64,000 nucleotides of DNA from Jaenimonas drosophilae (Eukaryota; Euglenozoa; Kinetoplastea; Trypanosomatida; Trypanosomatidae). The number at the start of each line of letters is the position of its first letter. Position 1 is the first letter of the stretch. The notes beneath the pieces were generated by a model, which worked only from the letters and a program-made list of their open reading frames with translations, made no database searches and was not told where the DNA came from. The translations under genes were made by a program, and so were the position numbers. Below are positions 28,420 to 42,900 of the stretch, one piece after another. The DNA lies in contig JASAON010001601.1 of NCBI GenBank assembly GCA_030849065.1, forward strand, positions 17,753 through 81,752, read 5' to 3'.

Positions 28420-30111
28420 CTACTCACGCCGTGTCTGGAAGCGGTGGAAGTCCTTCGTTGAGATGAGGCGGCCATGAATATCTTCAAACTCCTCACGATC
28501 ATGATCCTCGCGCAGACGACGACGGAAGTGAGAAGCCGCATCACTCTGTTTGCTAGCGAGCCGCTCACGCATCCGCTTGACCATGAGTGGGGCGGTGATG
28601 CCCTCGTACTCCTTCAGATCCTGCGTCACGCCCAGACGGCGAAGTCCCTCAGTGTGCCGCTCATCCCCAAAGTGTTCTCTGAAGACCTTGGGACCCTTGT
28701 ACACAGTACCACCACAAACATCACAGGTGTAGGACTTGGTGAGCTGCTGCAGCTCCACAAGCCACTTGGGAATGGGCAGGCCATCCTCGCCAATGAGCTC
28801 CTGCTCCTCCTCCACCGGCTGGTCCTTGGGCCCACCCTGCGCAGTCTCTACTCCGCGTTGCATCTGCAGTTGATAGTCCGCCGCCTGTGCCACGGTACCT
28901 TCCATGGTGGAGGCGGCGTTGCGCTGCACCTCTGCCATGGAGGCCAGAAACTCCTTTTGTGCCTGATTCTGCTCAAGCTCGAGCTCCTCCGCGGTTTTGC
29001 TCAAATCACGGAGAAGACCCTTGTCCGTGCGCTCCACCGCGGTGAAGAGGAGCGAGCGCACCAAGGAGTTGACCTTCGCCTCAGCCAAGGCCACCTCACG
29101 GACCTCATCCAAGTGATGCGGCAGCTGCTGCTCCGTTGCCTTAAGCCCATCTACCCCAGACGGCGCCATGGCCAGAACCTTATCAATGTAGGTCAGCGGC
29201 CACAAGCAAAAGGCATCGCAGTACTTGCGAAGCTGTGGTGGAGCTACCATGGCACAGGACACCTTCCGCTTACTGCTGCCAGTGGCGGAGCTGCCTTCGT
29301 CCGCCACCGCCACGAGGTGTTCCTTCTGCTGCACAAGAAGGGGCCAAAACTCCTCAAAGTGTGTATCAATCTCAGCCATCAAGGTGCGGTCTTTGCTGCT
29401 CAGGGGTTCCACACGGTGGTAGAAGTCCAGGAGATAGCTCAACAGCTCCGTGATGAACGTTCGGTAGAGCTGAAATCCCAGCACCTTCCGATGGCCATCT
29501 AGTGAGTGAATCAGCTCCCCAATCTGCGGAATAAAGGTGAAGTACTCCAGCGCACTCTCCCAACGGTCTTGGCCATAGTGCAGTGCATCTGCATGAAGGG
29601 TGTGGCTGCTACCGTCATGCGATGCCTGCACGGCAGCGGCAAGAAGCGTTCCAGTGGTGATCATGAAGACAGAGTAGTTTTTGTAGTGTGAGCCCAAGTC
29701 CAGGCAGGTGCCGTACTTCTCAGCGAGTGAAAACAGCTTGTCCAGCATGGCAGGTTCAGGTTGGTGCAGCGTACTTCGCACCGGAGGAAGATCACGGTAG
29801 GACAAGTGGTACTCACGGATGTCAGCCACCCTTCCTTCGAACTCCTTCAGTGCGGCCGCAATCACGTCAGGTCCATCAGAGGCTGCCTCCTGTGCTTCCA
29901 CAATGTCATCCTCATCGAGGTAGGCATCAAGCAGCTTCTCCGTATCAGCCACAATGTGTGTGGTTTGCTGAAGTAGGAAGTGATCAAGAAGGATGCGATG
30001 GCGTTCATTCTTAATCAGCTCACGGAACAGCTCCTGCTGCACCATACTATCTAAATGGGCCTCCACATCGGCCTCCAAGCCGCGGATCCGCTCGAGCACG
30101 CCTGACTGCAT
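28420..30111 (-). CDS. SF3A3: Splicing factor 3A subunit 3 (SF3a60/Prp9)
   Basis: A 563-residue homologue of SF3a60, part of the U2 snRNP SF3a complex that binds at the branch site. In kinetoplastids the spliceosome serves mainly SL trans-splicing. Seen: an N-terminal region with LEADVEAHLDSMVQQELFRE and the strand FEGRVADIREYHLSY, the helical core block WESALEYFTFIPQIGEL, then the C-terminal signature GLPIPKWLVELQQL, followed by the zinc finger YTCDVCGG-x-VYKGPKVFREHF...RHTEGLRRLG near residues 457-485. That module is diagnostic for the family. Length is somewhat more than the human protein (501). The ATG at 30111 follows a pyrimidine-rich tract and TAG. Confidence 0.93.
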   Translation of the reverse strand: MQSGVLERIRGLEADVEAHLDSMVQQELFRELIKNERHRILLDHFLLQQTTHIVADTEKLLDAYLDEDDIVEAQEAASDGPDVIAAALKEFEGRVADIREYHLSYRDLPPVRSTLHQPEPAMLDKLFSLAEKYGTCLDLGSHYKNYSVFMITTGTLLAAAVQASHDGSSHTLHADALHYGQDRWESALEYFTFIPQIGELIHSLDGHRKVLGFQLYRTFITELLSYLLDFYHRVEPLSSKDRTLMAEIDTHFEEFWPLLVQQKEHLVAVADEGSSATGSSKRKVSCAMVAPPQLRKYCDAFCLWPLTYIDKVLAMAPSGVDGLKATEQQLPHHLDEVREVALAEAKVNSLVRSLLFTAVERTDKGLLRDLSKTAEELELEQNQAQKEFLASMAEVQRNAASTMEGTVAQAADYQLQMQRGVETAQGGPKDQPVEEEQELIGEDGLPIPKWLVELQQLTKSYTCDVCGGTVYKGPKVFREHFGDERHTEGLRRLGVTQDLKEYEGITAPLMVKRMRERLASKQSDAASHFRRRLREDHDREEFEDIHGRLISTKDFHRFQTRRE

Positions 30112-30931
30112 GATGATGTCAATGCACTAGAGACCCAAGTGTGGAAGTGTAGGATGGAAGCAGTTCCTCTCCAACAGTGTGTGTACGTGGAGTAGTGCTA
30201 ATAATGAAAGCAAGGAAGAAGGGGGGAAAAGCGGCAGTTCTTGAAGTTGATGTAGGACAATGACGGAAGTAGTTGTGTTCATTGCTTTCTGCAGGCAGGC
30301 ATTCCATCATTGAACTTGCATTGAGATGAGCATTCCCACGCAGGAAGACATACATGAGCCATATGACCTGCACACAACAAAAAGGTGGTCACGTGGCAGA
30401 AAACATAACATCACAATCGCCAGCAAAAGCAAAGTGGAGTAGCAACTGTGTGGCTGCAGCTCTAACTCCAACTTCTAACTCTCATTCCAAAAGTTTCTAT
30501 AGATACGGAAAACAACAAGAAAAAAAGACGTACGCGCTCATCACATTCACAACAACAATGACGCCAAAAGTAAGAGGGTGATACGTAAGGTAAGAAGTGC
30601 TGAGCGGTTGGCCCGCGCTCAACACCACCATATCCATGCGTACGTTCCTCCCTACTCCGCTGAAGTCATTGCAGAGGCTATGTTGTGGGGAGTCTGTACA
30701 TTGTGCAGCGCATGCTGCTCAATAATTTACATGTCACAAGTCAGCTCCTCGCACACGCAAAAAACAAGAATACTGCCCACTCGCGGTGCGGCAGCGTCAA
30801 CGTCGTAGAGTCCATCACGGCTCTCAAAAGGAGCACTGATTGATCAACCAAAAAGACAAGACTTCCACATGTGTGCAGGGCGAGATGAATGCACACAACC
30901 CTCAAAATGAGAATCAAGCACGCGAATCCAC
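30112..30931. other. Intergenic region between HYDIN and SF3A3 genes
   Basis: An 820-base gap. The end near 30120-30160 supplies the pyrimidine tract for SF3A3. Small frames on both strands look random. Most of it is probably the HYDIN 3' UTR. No RNA gene recognised. Confidence 0.5.
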
Positions 30932-33900
30932 TCAACGGCGACGTGAGAGTGACTTTCTGGGTCCACTAGACGCCGCTCCCTCAGGACGGCTACACTCCAA
31001 GTAGTAGGTCCACTCCAGCGGTGCGGTGCACGATGGCGGGGTACACGCAACCACAAGTTTTCCACGGGCCACATCAATCGAATCATCCATCTTGCACTGA
31101 ACCGATACATTCACCGCCTTCTTCGCCGCGATAATCTCCGTCTTCTTGGTGACAATGAAGAGTGGGGAGTCTGTAACAGCCGTGATGGAGATGGGCTCCG
31201 TAAACACGTTCTTGAAGGGCAACGATGTAGTCTGGCCCGGGCGCATCATGAACGGGCCCTGGCGCTGTGGCTGACCACAGGTGGCCATGATGGGGAAGCT
31301 GTAGGTGCCGCCAGCAGGGGAGGTGAACTCAATCACCTCCTTGAGCGTGCCCATGCTTTGCGGCTCGTAAGAAAAGTCGCAGCTAAGCTCAAGACCCTTG
31401 GGACGTCCAGCGGCAGGTGCCTTGATGGATGAACCTTGGCCAATCTTGTTGAAGACGGCGTTCTTCGTCTGTGCACCTTCACCAATGCGGACGGTGTAGT
31501 CTGTGTTGCTGCGGGCAAAGTGGGTGAACTTGAGGGCAAAGGTGATGGTATGGCCCAGTGGGCACACCAACCGCGTCACCTTCTCAGGAACACCCTGGGT
31601 GGATGTCAGGCGAAGTACGTAGTTGGTGCTGCCCAGTTCTGGGCAGGTAACGGCTAGCTTCACCGGGGCAAAGTCCTTGTGGATGAGCGGGAAGAACTCC
31701 ACCGGAATATTGACGGCACTCTTAGCAGGGATGGTGACGGTCGCGGCCACAGTGATGGCATCGGCGGGGCCCTCTAGCTTGCAGGTGGCGGTGACGGGCT
31801 TGTTCAAGGGATTCGATACGGGGATGTTGTACACCGCACTGGAACGCACGGCAGCCTGCATCTCCACGGTCTCCGCGCGTGGCTGACTAGCGGTCTGGAG
31901 GGAGAACTCATAGAACTGCACCATGTCCATCCGCTCAGCACAGTTGAAGCTAATGGTACCGTGGTAGACCCCTTCACGCATGCTGGTGATGACTAAGGTG
32001 TACTCCTTGTTGGAGTTGGGTGGCACCTCAATGCCACTGGGGCCCTTGACGCTGATGAGACCATCTTCTGGCTCTGGGGTCCAGGTGAGGTCGCGCGTGA
32101 AGCGGAGTGGAGCGGGGCTCCAGTTGTTTACGTTGAACCTCACCGTGTGAGGTGTGCGTGCCTCCACGGTGATCTCTTGCATCGGGCCAGACGGTCCAGG
32201 CGCCTCGGCTTGGCCTTCCAAGGTGTAGGTCATGCCAGTGCCATCCGGTCGCGGGATGAAGAGTGCGGCAACGTCAATGTCGTCCTCCTTGGTGGGCTTC
32301 ATGGGGTGGTAGCTAATCACCAAATCTGCCTTGCTGCGCTGCTTGATGGTGATGGACTTGGCCACCGTCCACGAGGAGTGGTCGAGGATGGGTTCAATCA
32401 CCCACGGTTGGTTGAAGGTATTCTCAATCGTCACCCGCTGCTCCACCGTCTCACGTGCGCGGCAATTGAAGATGAGAATGCCCTTCGCCGGGGGACGTGA
32501 GATGGCATTGGCATCCACCGTCACCGACATGGGCGGGGAGTTGTCAAAATCAACATTCACGGAACGCTGAATGTGGCTGTCCGCACTCTTTGGGGTGTAG
32601 TGCAGCTCGCAAATGAACTCCGTGTGGGAGCGGATGAAGCCGGTTGGGGGAGATACAATGAGCTCACCCGTACGAAGACCATTCCAGGTGAACTTCTGCG
32701 AGATGTCACCACTGTTCATGATGACAATACGACGTGTTGCGGAGCTGCCCACAACCACATCGGGGAACTTGAGCGTCGTCACATCCAAGTGGATCTCAGA
32801 GTCCTCGCACGCACCAGAAAGGAGGGCAAAGGGAAACTCCTTTCCGCACACGAGCATCTTCATCTCCCGCTGGAACTCACCCATGCGCTGCTGTGGCTTA
32901 AAGACAATGCCAATGGTGCGGATCTCCTTGGGCTTCAACAAGATGTTCTGCGCCGACACCGAGACACCCTTGCGCACCAGGTCCTCATCCAGGCACCCAA
33001 CAAAGGACACAGGTGTGGGAATACGGCTGCGGCACTCCAGCTTCATCTCCACCTCTCGCTTGTCACCAATACGAGCAACACCCAGCTTGGCAAAGTGGTT
33101 CATCACCTCAACCCGCGGCACCACACCCTCACCCAGAATGGGGAGGTACATGGAATAGACGCCGTTGAGGACGAGCTTGAGCTTGTCCTCGTAGGTGCGC
33201 ACCTCACGTGGGGTGAAGACCAGTTTGAGCTCTGACACGTCATTGGGACGAGCAACGAAGGAGGACTTGTCCAGCTCGCACCACTCATTTCCTTCCGAAA
33301 AGGTACAGTCAACCGTGATCAACTCCTTGTCGTTGTTCGTCAAGGTCAGCACTGTGGAGACCTCACCACCGCTGGTGTAGGAAGTGATGAAGCGCGGACC
33401 AAAGTCATAGCGGTCGAAGCTGAGGTTCAACTTCGGGATGTACGTCGTACCTTGGATACCCACGTGGTAGGTAACCTTCTTACCAATCTTGAACTGCATA
33501 CGGAACTGGCGGAGAGACTCCTCCACACTGGGCTTGTAGGTGAAGGTGACCACTGCACGCTGCTTGGGTTGGACGGTGCCAACAACGTTGTCAATGGTGA
33601 TAAAGCGCCGTTCGTGGAAGGTGACCATGTAGTCGTAGGGGTACTGGCCATTGTTGGAGAGAACAAAGTTGCGCACGACGCGGTCATCCACCTGGACACG
33701 ACCCAAGTTGACGATGAGCGGCTGTCCCTTGGTGACGGGAATGGGCGGCTCCTCGTTGAGTGACTCGACCTGCAGCGCATCGTGGATGCAAATACCCTCA
33801 CCCTTGACGTTGATGGTCAAGGGGGTGCTCGCCTTCTTCACCTGGCACACCAGCGGGACGTTGTACTCCATCTCATCCTGTGGCATGAAGGCGATGAGAA

Positions 33901-36900
33901 TCGGAAGCTTCTCCTTGGGGCCTACGATACCAGAGAGCGGTCGGACTGCCATGAACGATGACGCACCCTGCAGCTCCGTCTTGTCAAAGGAGAAGGCAAA
34001 TGGAACGTCGTCACGGTTCTCCAGGAGCAGCGTCTTCTCGTTGCGTGTGCCGACGTTGACGCTGCCAAAGTTAAGCTTGCTGTTGTCAAAGAAGACGTCT
34101 GGCTCAACCGCCCTACCCACGAGCAGGAATGGCACTGAAGCCTTTCCTTGAATGTAGAAGGTCCACTTGGACTCACGCGTACCGAGGGTGTCTGCGGAGA
34201 ACTCAAAGGCCACCTCCAGTTGCTTGCCTGCGGAGATGGACCCTGATGGGGTGAGGCAACGGAAGGGGGAGAGGGCACCGACCGCGGAGATCTCGTTCCA
34301 GTCAAAGTGGTAGCTCGTGCTCGTTGGGTTGATGACCTTGAAGCGCATCGTGGTCTTGGTGTGGAGGCCGCGTGTGAGGAACTCAATGACGAGGGTCTCA
34401 GGGTCGAGCAAGCCAGCTTCGCCATCGGCGCGCTTCTCGAGGTAGCTGCTTTGCGGGATCTGAAAGTGGATGAGGGGGCACTCTCCACTGCCGCGGAGAG
34501 GCACCTCCAACTGTGGTCGTGTGCTGTGCGGGAAGGCACAGAGCAAGGCACGAGTGGATTCCTCTGCGGCATGTGGGGCAAAGATGACGGAGACATCCAA
34601 GAAGGTGTTGGTGGACACCACACCTTCCGCGGGTTCCACGGTGAAGTCCGTCTCGGCCTCGGCGTCATGATGAGTGACAAAGTGGGCGCGGCTCATGACA
34701 GAGAAGTTGAAGGGCAACGCAACCGTGCCGGTGTTGGTCAAACGGAGCTTGACGATGCGTCGTTGGAAGATCTTGGTGGTGGGGAATGAAATCACATCGA
34801 GCTGCTGTGGCTTGTCGTCGTTGTTCAACAGGCTCAAGTCATAAGTTGGCCGGTCGCACGTGTAACCCAGATTAAGTGCCTGTGAAAAGACTCCAGCGTC
34901 AAGCAGGCGGTAGGCAGGCTCCGCAACGGGCTCCATGATGCGTCTCAGGGTGCGTCGGTTGGGGTCAATTGGCTGTTGTGCTGCGTTCTCATCCTCAGCC
35001 ACTGCCCAGCGCTGATTGGTCATGGCGCTATCCCACTCCCCACGCTCCACGAGGTCAATGGGTTCGGCATCCACCTGGCAGGGCACAATCCGCTGTGAGC
35101 CAATCTCGCTGCACGTGATGCGAGCGGTGATTTGCTTGGTGCAGCCGGCCAGAAGATGTCCGACTGAGGGCACCATCTCTGCCACGTCGATGGAGGGCGT
35201 CGTCCAGGCAAAACGTAGGTCGTAGGCAGTGTTGTTGCGGATGCTGAAGGTGTGCAACTTGGGCTCCTTGAGGTAGCAGTCACCCATATCAACCAGGTCG
35301 GAGCTGGCGGGATCGATGTTGTCGAAGGAGATGGATTGTGAGAAGCTGTGGACCTCCACGGTCAGCTCCTTGTTTTCAAAGGGGTTGTCCGCCAGGGCAA
35401 CGTGCAGCTTGAGGATGCCCTTGCCCACGTCGGTTGGCATGAACTCAACCTCGAAGATCTCCTGCGAGCCCACGGGGATGGAGATGTCGCGGTTGAGCTT
35501 CTGCACCGCAACGCAAGAAGCAATGCCCTCGCTGTGGCTCTTGGTTAGGCGCACCTCAGCAGGCACAACGCCGGTGTTCTTGATGATGAAGTAGCGTGAG
35601 GAGTGCGACCCAATAAGGGTCAGCGGAAGCTGGATGTTGTCCATCTGCGGCTCCAAGACGGCGGCAGGGGCGTTGCGACGAGGGTCGCGTTGACGAGAAC
35701 GAGTGCTGAGCTCGGCAAAATTGGGCTGCGCAACCTTGAAGAGCTTCGATGGCAGGACATACTCCACATTTGGAAGAGTACCCACACCAGCCATGCAGAA
35801 CATGAGGACGTTGGTACGAGGATCTGTGCCATTCTCCACTGTGGCCACGAAGCGGGCCTCAAAGCGATGCAGTGACGAGGCAGTGAAGCCCACCGTAACG
35901 AAGCGGCTCTCGAAGGGCGGCAGCACCAGACGCAGCTGCGGTGCACCCGTCAGCTCCACACCAGCAAGATCGAAGCCCTCCGGTAGCGTGTTGTTGTTCT
36001 TGCTGCTGTTGGACGCAGCGTTCACCGATTGCAGCTGCACCACGACCGTGCATGGAAGGGGACTGCTGTTGGCAATACGGAAGCGCTCCTCCACGCGATG
36101 GCCGACGAGGGCTGTGCCAAAGGAGAAGGTTCCGTCCTCCTTGCCAAAGGCCTTGGCGCACTTGTCGAACTGGTCCAGCCGGAAGACGACCTGTTGCTCT
36201 TCAAAGATTGTCTCCACATCGGCGTTGGAGGTTAAATCGGCGCAGATGCCAGGCGTGGCGGGATGTGCCGCGAGCTCCAAGGGTACACCGTTGGCCTCAA
36301 TCTCAGGCTCCGTCTGTTCCACGTAGATGCCCAGCGTTTCCTTCGGGTTGCTGGCCTCATCCGGCACCGTCACGACCGTCAGGCTCTGAACCTCACCCAC
36401 AGGAATACAACCACGGGCAGGGGATACCGTGAAGCATCCAATGCGGTAGTCGGCGTCGTTCTTGGAGGCCTTGGTGTTCGCGCGCTTCGCCACCACAGCC
36501 TCTTCGGCATCGGCGGCCGCCTGCTGCTCACGGAAGGCCACACGGAGTGGCTCGCAGCCCTCCTTGAAGTTGAAGAAGCGGTAATTGACGGGGAAGCGGC
36601 CGGCGTTGCGGATCTCAAAGGTGGCCTGCTTGCGCTGATTGAAGAAGCAGGAACCGAAGTCGATGGTAGACGGCTTCATGGAGAAGCGTGTGTACCACGC
36701 CTCGCCACTGATGGGAATGGTCTGGAGAGGGTAGAGGAGCTCCTTCTTTTCGGGGTGGTAGAAGGCCACCTCCATCTGCCCAAGCTTCCGTGGGATTTCT
36801 CCCTCACGATCAAAGTGGGCGGTGACCTCAATCGTGGCGATGGCGACGTCCTTGTAGCCGAGCATACCACGGATGGTTCCCGTCTGTGGAGAGACGGTGA

Positions 36901-39900
36901 TGGTTCCTTGGAGGCGCTTGGGTACGCGGAACATGTAGCCCACGTCGTAGGGGCTCTTGTTCATGACACGGATCGTCTCCTTCTTGGTCTCGCCAACATG
37001 CATGAGCTTGAAGTCAACCTCTCGCGTCCACTCCAGCACCACATCATGGCCCTCGGCCCTGATCAACAGCGGAAGCACTTCGTAGATGATGTTGGGTCGG
37101 TTCGGGTCGGTGATGATGACTTGCAGGGTGATGGCATGGAGGCAGGTGTTCTTCGTGTCAAAGACCACCGTCAGCGGGCAGATGCCGTTTTCAGGGATGA
37201 TGCCCGTTGTGTCGTCGATGCGAATCTCGGGCGGCAGCTTCTCCAGCCCACCGAGCTTCCACTGAATGGGCATGCGGCTCACGTTGGCCAAGGTGACGGT
37301 ACGCTCCGAGGTCAAGTTCAGCACGGAACGGCCAAAATCAATCTCACACTCCTTCTTGTCGTCAATCGTGACGGCGGGCCGGGAGCCCACGCAAGTGACC
37401 TGAACGACCCACGGTGATGGGTTGTCCTTGACGCAGGCGATGAGCTGATTCTGAATCTCGCCCACCGACTCCGGACTGGCGGTCAGCGTCACCTGCTGCG
37501 TGGCACCAACATCCAAGGTGAATTTGGTGGGGGAGACGGAGAAGGTCTTCTCCTTCTCATTCATGAACTGGACCGTCACCTCCGCCTCAGAGATACCCTT
37601 GTTGGTGAAGGAGAGGGTCTCGGTCGAGGATAGCACCTCCACAGGAGCCTCTGACCCACGCGCCAGCGGATCCTTGGGGGCGGTTCCGGCACTGGACACA
37701 ACCGCGCGGTCACTCTTACGGCGCTGCTTAAGTGGGGCGGGGACGAGGAGTGGGCCGAAGTCGTAGAGCTTCTTAGCGGCGAAGAAGACGCGGGATGGGC
37801 AGCGGCCCGTGGTGAGACGGGGTCGAATGACGGGGAAGATCTCTTTTTCGGCACGTGACATGTCAGGCAGCGCGGCGTTTGCCTGAATCTTGAGGTCAAT
37901 CTCCTGAAGGGTACCCACCACACCAAACTGGCAGAGTGAGATGTGCTCACCCACCTTGTCGCAGCAGAACTCCACCGCGATGTCCACGGACGACTTGGGG
38001 GGGAGAAGCCATCGTGTGCGTTCCTCGAAGCGGCGAAGAAGGGTGGTTGTCTTGGTCTTGGTGTTCTTCTTGGATACAACCACTTCACGCTCCACCTTGG
38101 AGAAGAAGCGCACGTAGTCAATGTTCTTGCGCTGGAGGAACTGGAGACGGCTTCGGTCAAAGAAGGACCACTGGCCGATACGATTGACGTTCATATCTCC
38201 AAAGCCTCCATATGCCGAAGGGCAGAGGCTAGCCTCGCTCGGAGACTTCACAACGAGGGTCAAGTCCTCGGACACTGGGTGTTGTTCTGAGAGCTCAGAC
38301 TTCATGGTGACCAGGCGCAGGATACTGTCTGTCACCTGAATCTCTGGGGACTCAGCGTTGACGACGACGAGGTGCATCGGTGGCACCGCCGTTGGAATCT
38401 CCTCAGCTGCAGCTCGAGTGAGACTGTTCTGCAGCTCCTTGAAGGCCGACATGGGGGTCAGCTCATCCCACGCAGGGGCAGCGCGCTCTGGCTCACCACG
38501 TCGCGTTGGCTTGCGGGAGCCACGGGTACCCGATTCAAGGGCTTCCTTCGCCGCCATCATCTGCACCTGTAGCGACTCCTGCACAGAAAGCTGGGGGCCT
38601 TCCTTGAGCATTCCTCGGAAGTGGTCCATCCGCTTCGTCGTCGTGAGCAGCTCGCGACGGCACTCGTTGAAGTACTGCAGCTTGAAGTTGTAGTCCTCGC
38701 GAGCTTCAGGGGTGAGGGCCTCAAAGGCCTCCTCCGTCAAGGGCTCCAGGAATGCCTCCTGCACGCGCTCATGGCAGACGCGCTCGGCTGCCGAGGCGTA
38801 GCGAAGTCCAACGGTGGCCTCACTGACGGCGAGGGAGAGGATGTGGAGTGGGTACTCCATCGACTCGCACACCTCCTTCAGGAGGTCCAGCAGCATCTGC
38901 TTGTCGTTGGTGAGGCAGCATAGGAGATCATCCATGATGAAGCTTGCCTTGGGCTCAGCATGCAGAACATTCTGAAGATGCACGCGCAGAACCTTCTTCA
39001 TGATGGAAGGAACGAAGCGGGCAAAGGGGAAGCTCGGCTCCGTCGGTGGTTGGTTGGCGCCCTTTGAACCTGGGCGTGGGCTGGAGCTGTTTGCCGCGGG
39101 CTGAAGCGCCTTGCTGTCGAAGGTGCGTGAGAAGCTCGGGGCGGCAGGTCCAATGGCAGCGTCGTTGTCGCGGAAAGACATGGAGAAGAGGGTTGACTGC
39201 AGCGTGGCGTTGGCAAAGTCGGCCAGACGCCCACTGGGGCGGATGACGGTCTTCTCGGGAGATGGGATGTTGATGGGCTGCGATGCGAAGTAGGTGAGAA
39301 TGTTCCGAATGACCTCGCCATTTGCCGTGTCCCTCTCCGCCTCAGCGGCGATGAGCGCATTCCAGTCGACGCGGTGGTAGCCGAGGTTCTCTGCCACACG
39401 GGCAGCCTGTGTGGTCTTGCCAGACTGTGGGGGTCCTACCAGCAGGACGAAGGTGGGCTGCACATGAGCCTCTTCGGGCACCGCCTCCACGATCTCAATA
39501 TGCTCGTTGTCGGGGATGCTGTTCATGTTGGAGTCCGCCACGCTGCTGGCACCAATGTTGGTGTGGCGCGACTTCTTCCCATGGATGGAGCTCCCGCCAA
39601 TGCTGATTGCGTCGTCTTCACTGAGCTTGTACGTCAAGCATGAGGCCTTGCTCGCGAGGTTGGTGTAGATGGAGTCGAGGAGCTCCTCAGGCAAGGACTC
39701 CCCACCGCTGCGTAGGGGGAAGATCAGGCGTCCATCAGCAGCGAGCTTCACGGCACGGTCCAGCATGTGGAGCTCCTGCAGATGGGTGACATCCAGATTG
39801 AGGCTGCACACCTCAACGGCATGGTCTTCGTAGTTGATGAGCTTGATGGTCTGATGGGCAACCTGGAAGGGACGAACAACTGGCATTTGAACAGGGCTTG

Positions 39901-42900
39901 GGGATAGCACAACATTGCAACGTGTGCCAACTCCCGTGAGCTTCACGTCCTGTGTCTTTGGGTTGCTCAGGAAGCGGAAGGTCAGCATCGCGCTGAGGGA
40001 CGAAGCCACAAAAGGGGCGAAGAAAACCTCAATCGTGGCGCTCTCGTTGGGGGCCAGCATGCCCATTTCCCTGTTGGTCCAGAACTGTGGCCCATGGATC
40101 TCGCTGTCCTTGTCTGCGGCTGCCACCACCGCCATCTCCCCATTCTCCAACAGCGGCTGATTGTTCTTTGACTCCTTGCACGCCAGTCGCCACTCGCACG
40201 GGACGGCCTGCTCGTTGGTGAGGGTCAGGGGAACCACATTGAGGCGGCCCACGACCACCTCCCCAAAGGGCAGAACGGAATCGCTGATGCGCAGGGCCGG
40301 GGTAGCGACGTAGCAGCGGCACTCCACAACAATGACCGGACCTCCCTTGATGTCCAGGCAGAACTCCACGCGGTTTTCACCGGGATGAATCTTGTCAGTA
40401 TCTACATTGCTTGCATCCAAGGTGACGTCAACCGTCATCTCGGCGAGGGAGTTGAGGCGCGGCAGCTTCATTGGCTCCACCACAACGGGGAGCTTGGCCA
40501 GCTCCTTGCTGTCAAGCATCAAGAACAGCGGCTCAGGGCAGGTATTCACGATGCGCAGCCTCGTTGTCCTGCTGTCGTTGCGCGTCATGTGGCCAAAGTC
40601 AACCATGTACCGTGCCAGCACATACTTCACACAACCACCAGCGGTTGTCGAGTTTCGTCGAAGAGAGCGACGTGGTGGGTACTGCCCCCAGACGGAGTTG
40701 CTGCGGCTCAGGGCCAACTGCTCCGCCTGGGTTTCGCGTGGAGGTAGGGTTCCCAGCTCAAGAATTGTGGAGCAGTACGCCAAACGCTCTGCTTCCAGGA
40801 CCATGGGGTCGGCAATGCCTCTCGGAACCATCAAGGAGTTTGTCTTGGTCAAGTAGGGAATGCGCTTTTCTGGCTGGGTGCGCTGCAGCTCTATCGCAGC
40901 CCCCTCATAGTACTGGCTGGACACTCGGCTCACCGACACCGCATTGTCCATGCCAAGGAGGGCCACGGTGTTGAGCTGGCCACGGCCCGTTACTCGGATG
41001 ATTTGGGGGTCAAAGTGGCCCACCTGCACCGTGAAGACTTCGTTGATCTCATCGGGTACACTAGGGCGGAAGGTAACCTGAAGCCGTAGCTTGTCCTGAA
41101 TCATCCCCGTCATGGGACTCACCTTGATGGTGGTGGGGTTCTTGAGGGTGTGAAGGCTCACGTTGAAGTTGACGGCCACGTGGGACGGGTTCGACACGGT
41201 GATCGTCTTGGTGGAGTCCAGGTAGTACTGCAGCACACCGAAATCAAGACTGGTGTGGTCAAAGTGAATCTGAACCTCCCCGGCAGCTCCGTGAAGACGA
41301 AGTGGGTAGTGAGCACCTCCGTGGACCATGCAGGTCGCCGTGGTTTCGTGGGTTCCAGAGGTGCCGTAGAAGACGGCCTCCACCTGCTGACTGCCGCCAG
41401 CTGGGATGGTTCCCTTAAAAGGGATGAAGTCGAAACGCTTCACCAAGACACCCTCCGTATCCTCCACTTGGTTGTCTTCGGGGTTCTCCAACGACCACTC
41501 AAACGTGGCAGGAATCGTGTCCGACTCGTTGTAGAGGACCAACTCACGCCTCTCCTCCGTATCCTTCAGGATGGTGCCAAAGTTGATCTTCTCCCCAAGA
41601 GGCTCAATACGAATGCTGGGGAAGAGAAGCTTCGCCGACACCGTGACGAACTGAGTGCTGGAGTGGTTGGCGTAGCTCACAACGACCTTGCTCTTGCAGC
41701 TGTGGGAGAGGGAGTCACCGCGGTAGACGGGGTTGAAGCGCACACCAACAACCTGCGTGGCGCCACTGGGGAGGTCAAAGTTCACGTCACCTTCAATGGA
41801 AAAGGGGGACTTGTTGTCCCGCATGTGCAAACGCACAATCAGCGGCATGCTGGTTATGTTCTTCATGGTGAAGGACTTGACAATGGTGGCGGCGTCAGAG
41901 GTCTCGTCGATGCGATCTGGGAACTGGACGTAGTCGAACTGAATGGCCTTGGTGCTATAGGAGATGAGTGGAGCCACAAAGTTACCAGTGATCTTGGCGC
42001 GCATGATCTCCTTGAAGGTTCCAGACTGCTTCATGTAGAACTCGTCGGAGAACTGGCCTACATCACTGGCATAGCCGAGCATGGTGAAGGTCGCGCTGCC
42101 ACGTGCGGGAATCACAGTGCGCTCGGGCTTCATGCGAAAGACGATGGGAGGCGCACCATCCTTGATCTTAGTTCCGCGAATATTGTGCCATTGAACCTCC
42201 TGGTCCTTGCGGCCCTTGTTGAATATGACCACCTCTTGAGTGATGTTCGTATCGGTGAAGATATCACCAAAGTGGTAGTCGGAGAGGTCAACCTCGGGAA
42301 CGAGGGCGAAGCCCTTGCCAATGGCCTTCACGGGAATCGGCGCGAAGGCTCCTTCGGAGTACTGAACATTAAGCTCGATGGAGTCCAAGAAGGTCATGGC
42401 TTCATCTAGGCATGCGGTGACCTTCAAGGGGAGGCTAGAAAAGGGCTCAATGCGGGCCGTCAGGGGTTCTACCGTGAAGACGACTGCCTGAACCTCCTTG
42501 GTGAGGCGGATTGTGCAGTTGGCTGGGATAGGGCTCGTGTTGGACACGGTGACAATCTTCTCCACCTTCTCGAGCACATCTATTGTACCAAAGTTGGCTG
42601 AGGAAGGCTGGAGCTCCAGAATTGGTCCACAGGCAGTGGCAGTGAGCAGCACGATTTCCGGAGATTCATCCTCCACTCCAATGGTTCGAATACTGAGTGA
42701 GAAGGAGATGTTGCCCGTACTCAACGCACGCAGGGTGATGGGGACCTGCACCTTGTGATGCGGATCAATAACCTCGATACTGGTTTCGCGATTAGGCTGG
42801 CCAATCGTCACGGCAGCCATTTCATGAATACCACCACCGCCGAGCATCGTCACCTCAAACTTGCCAGACATGGCGGTGTCGTTGGACACCTCGAGATTCA

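Noticed and set aside
41150..42409. Plus-strand 419-codon frame inside HYDIN
   Set aside because: It is antisense of HYDIN coding sequence, with Val/Leu/Gly-rich shadow composition and no domain.
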